From positions 1-6,731 of the forward strand of contig JBAYTD010000140.1 in NCBI GenBank assembly GCA_041675805.1: DNA of 6,731 nucleotides, written 5' to 3'. The position numbers and the translations under genes are program-made. The notes below the pieces were generated by a model. It had not been told where the DNA came from. It saw nothing but the letters and a program-made list of their open reading frames with translations, and did no database searches. This document shows, in pieces, positions 5,665-6,731 of this stretch (positions are counted from its first letter, which is position 1; each line of letters starts with the position of its first letter). The stretch comes from JANNWF01 sp041675805 (GTDB lineage: Bacteria > Pseudomonadota > Gammaproteobacteria > Xanthomonadales > Xanthomonadaceae).

Positions 5665-5846
5665 GCGGCGGCGGCCACCGGGCGGGCCTGGCCGGGCTCG
5701 GCGAAGAAGCGGCGCTCGGCGTGCTCGCCCTTCTTGCCGATGTTGAAGCTGGAAACCGGCCGGTGATAGCCCATCACGCGGGTCCAGACTTCGCAGCGCT
5801 GGCGTTCGTCATCGCGCAGGGTGGGTTGGGTGGTGATCGTGTTCAT
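5661..5846 (-). CDS. Stand-alone C-terminal glycyl-radical domain of class III ribonucleotide reductase (split NrdD)
   Basis: This 61-aa protein carries the segment that in ordinary NrdD forms the last 40 or so residues: CEVWTRVMGYHRPVSSFN (18-35), then IGKKGEHAERRFF. Gly26 in RVMGY aligns with the glycyl-radical glycine of the RVxGY motif, and the downstream RPVSxxNxGK pattern is that of full-length NrdD termini. It has its own ATG (5844-5846) and Shine-Dalgarno (GAGGA on the minus strand, 5854-5858, 7-bp gap), lies 40 bp after the nrdD stop, and overlaps nrdG by ATGA. It is therefore a designed separate gene, not a frameshift fragment. It should dock onto the large subunit so that its glycine reaches the catalytic cysteine, somewhat as the GrcA/YfiD spare part does for pyruvate formate-lyase. 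That function is inferred from homology and context. Databases may name it nrdD. Confidence 0.8.
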   Translation of the reverse strand: MNTITTQPTLRDDERQRCEVWTRVMGYHRPVSSFNIGKKGEHAERRFFAEPGQARPVAAAA

Positions 5847-5853
5847 CGTCGGA

Positions 5854-5858
5854 TCCTC
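5854..5858 (-). promoter_or_regulatory. Shine-Dalgarno of the split glycyl-radical gene
   Basis: GAGGA on the minus strand, 7 bases before the ATG at 5846. It matters because it shows that the 61-aa frame is independently translated rather than being a broken end of nrdD. Confidence 0.7.
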
Positions 5859-5886
5859 GGGATTGGTTGACTGGTGATGTTGCGAC

Positions 5887-6731
5887 CTAGCCCACGGCGG
5901 CCAGGACGCGTTGCTTGCGGGCCAGTTTTTCCTCGTCGCAGCGCGGGCAGAACTCGTGCTCGCCGGCGAGGTAGCCGTGGGTGGGACAAATCGAGAAGGT
6001 CGGGGTGATGGTGATGTAGGGCAGGCGGAAGCGACTCAGCGCGCGGCGTACCAGTTCGCGGCAGGCCTCGGCGCTGGACAGGCGTTCGCCCATGTACAGG
6101 TGCAGCACGGTGCCGCCGGTGTAACGCGACTGCAGCACCTCCTGCCGTTCCAGCGCCTCGAACGGGTCGTCGGTGAAGCCGACCGGCAGTTGCGAGGAAT
6201 TGGTGTAGTACGGATTGCTGTCGGTACCGGCCTGGAGGATGTCCGGCCAGCGTCGGCGGTCTTCCTTGGCGAAGCGGTAGGTGGTGCCTTCGGCCGGCGT
6301 CGCTTCGAGGTTGTACAGGTGGCCGCTGCGCTCCTGGAACTCGACCATCCGCGCGCGCACGTGGTCGAGCAGGCGCAGCGCGAAGGCGTGGCCCCAGGGC
6401 GTGGTGATGTCGTGGGTGTCGGCGCTGAAGTTGCGGATCATCTCGTTGAGGCCGTTCACGCCGAGCGTCGAGAAGTGGTTGCGCAGCGTGCCCAGATAGC
6501 GCTTGGTGTACGGGAACAGGCCGTCGTCGATCAGTTGCTGGATCACTTCGCGCTTGATCTCCAGGCTGCGCATGCCCAGTTCCAGCAGTTCGTCCAGACG
6601 GCGCATCAGGCTGTCCTCGTTGCCGCGATGCAGATAGCCCAGGCGCGCGCAGTTGATCGTCACCACGCCGAGGCTGCCGGTCTGCTCGGCGCTGCCGAAC
6701 AGGCCGTTGCCGCGCTTGAGCAGTTCGCGCA
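5887..6731 (-). CDS. nrdD: Anaerobic ribonucleoside-triphosphate reductase large subunit NrdD, C-terminal part (5' end outside window)
   Basis: NrdD is the class III reductase that makes deoxynucleoside triphosphates without oxygen. The last 281 codons are present; the frame runs open to the window edge, so the protein continues beyond base 6731. Recognisable segments include RGNGLFGSAEQTGSLGVVTINCARLGYL, with a cysteine in TINCARLG that is typical of the family, then NEMI, YYTNSSQLPVGFTDDPF and GGTVLHLYMGERL. The protein ends with TPTFSICPTHGYLAGEHEFCPRC, supplying Cys/His ligands of the usual zinc site. It then stops after a further 15 residues (DEEKLARKQRVLAAVG). Full-length NrdD proteins continue from here into the RVxGYxRPV glycyl-radical segment, which is missing here and encoded by the next gene. 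Identification is secure; the large subunit alone would lack the radical glycine. Confidence 0.93.
   Translation of the reverse strand, partial: RELLKRGNGLFGSAEQTGSLGVVTINCARLGYLHRGNEDSLMRRLDELLELGMRSLEIKREVIQQLIDDGLFPYTKRYLGTLRNHFSTLGVNGLNEMIRNFSADTHDITTPWGHAFALRLLDHVRARMVEFQERSGHLYNLEATPAEGTTYRFAKEDRRRWPDILQAGTDSNPYYTNSSQLPVGFTDDPFEALERQEVLQSRYTGGTVLHLYMGERLSSAEACRELVRRALSRFRLPYITITPTFSICPTHGYLAGEHEFCPRCDEEKLARKQRVLAAVG

Noticed and set aside
5884..5892. Stop codon of nrdD as a possible selenocysteine or readthrough site joining it to the glycyl-radical part
   Set aside because: The codon is TAG, not TGA. The downstream part has its own start and Shine-Dalgarno, and the spacer contributes no conserved NrdD residues.
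1..6731. CRISPR arrays, tRNA or rRNA genes, IS elements, integrases
   Set aside because: No regularly spaced repeats, no cloverleaf-like or rRNA-like sequence, and no transposase or recombinase motifs were seen on either strand. The only sizeable direct repeat I found is the thiC pair.

Overview
The window is GC-rich (roughly 65-70%), densely coded DNA that looks like a gammaproteobacterium of the Xanthomonadales (Lysobacter/Rhodanobacter-like). That placement is inferred from the base composition, a secreted beta-helix protein with a C-terminal FADGFE motif, the ComEA-like protein, and an anaerobic-respiration gene neighbourhood. It is not proven by a marker gene.

Left part (1-2281): the 3' end of thiC (thiamine pyrimidine synthase) is followed by a two-gene toxin-antitoxin module, a Phd/YefM-type antitoxin overlapping a PIN-domain toxin. 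After it comes a 5'-truncated gene for a secreted right-handed beta-helix, choice-of-anchor-Q-type protein. A 41-bp piece of the thiC 3' end is repeated (40/41 identical) 921 bp downstream, exactly where the beta-helix gene loses its 5' end. The toxin-antitoxin module therefore sits between two direct repeats, and the downstream copy marks a recombination junction.

Middle part (2282-2851): a single exported ComEA-like helix-hairpin-helix DNA-binding protein, followed by a strong 16-bp-stem hairpin that probably ends its transcript.

Right part, plus strand (2852-4969): a possible 34-aa membrane peptide, a DUF2249 protein, a roughly 12-helix NnrS/heme-copper-oxidase-like membrane protein, and a small HMA-fold-like protein ending in a CCxxCGG tail. 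Their tight spacing (DUF2249 and membrane protein overlap as GTGA) suggests an operon tied to anaerobic or nitrogen-oxide metabolism.

Right part, minus strand (4999-6731): a convergent anaerobic ribonucleotide reductase operon running nrdD (C-terminal part in the window), a separate 61-aa gene, then nrdG. The large NrdD subunit ends right after its zinc-binding CPxH...CPxC motif. The glycyl-radical segment that normally follows (RVxGYxRPVSxxNxGK) is encoded by the separate 61-aa gene, which has its own ribosome binding site and overlaps nrdG as ATGA. This split class III reductase is the most interesting item in the window. Together the right-hand genes suggest a cell that makes deoxynucleotides and handles nitrogen oxides without oxygen.
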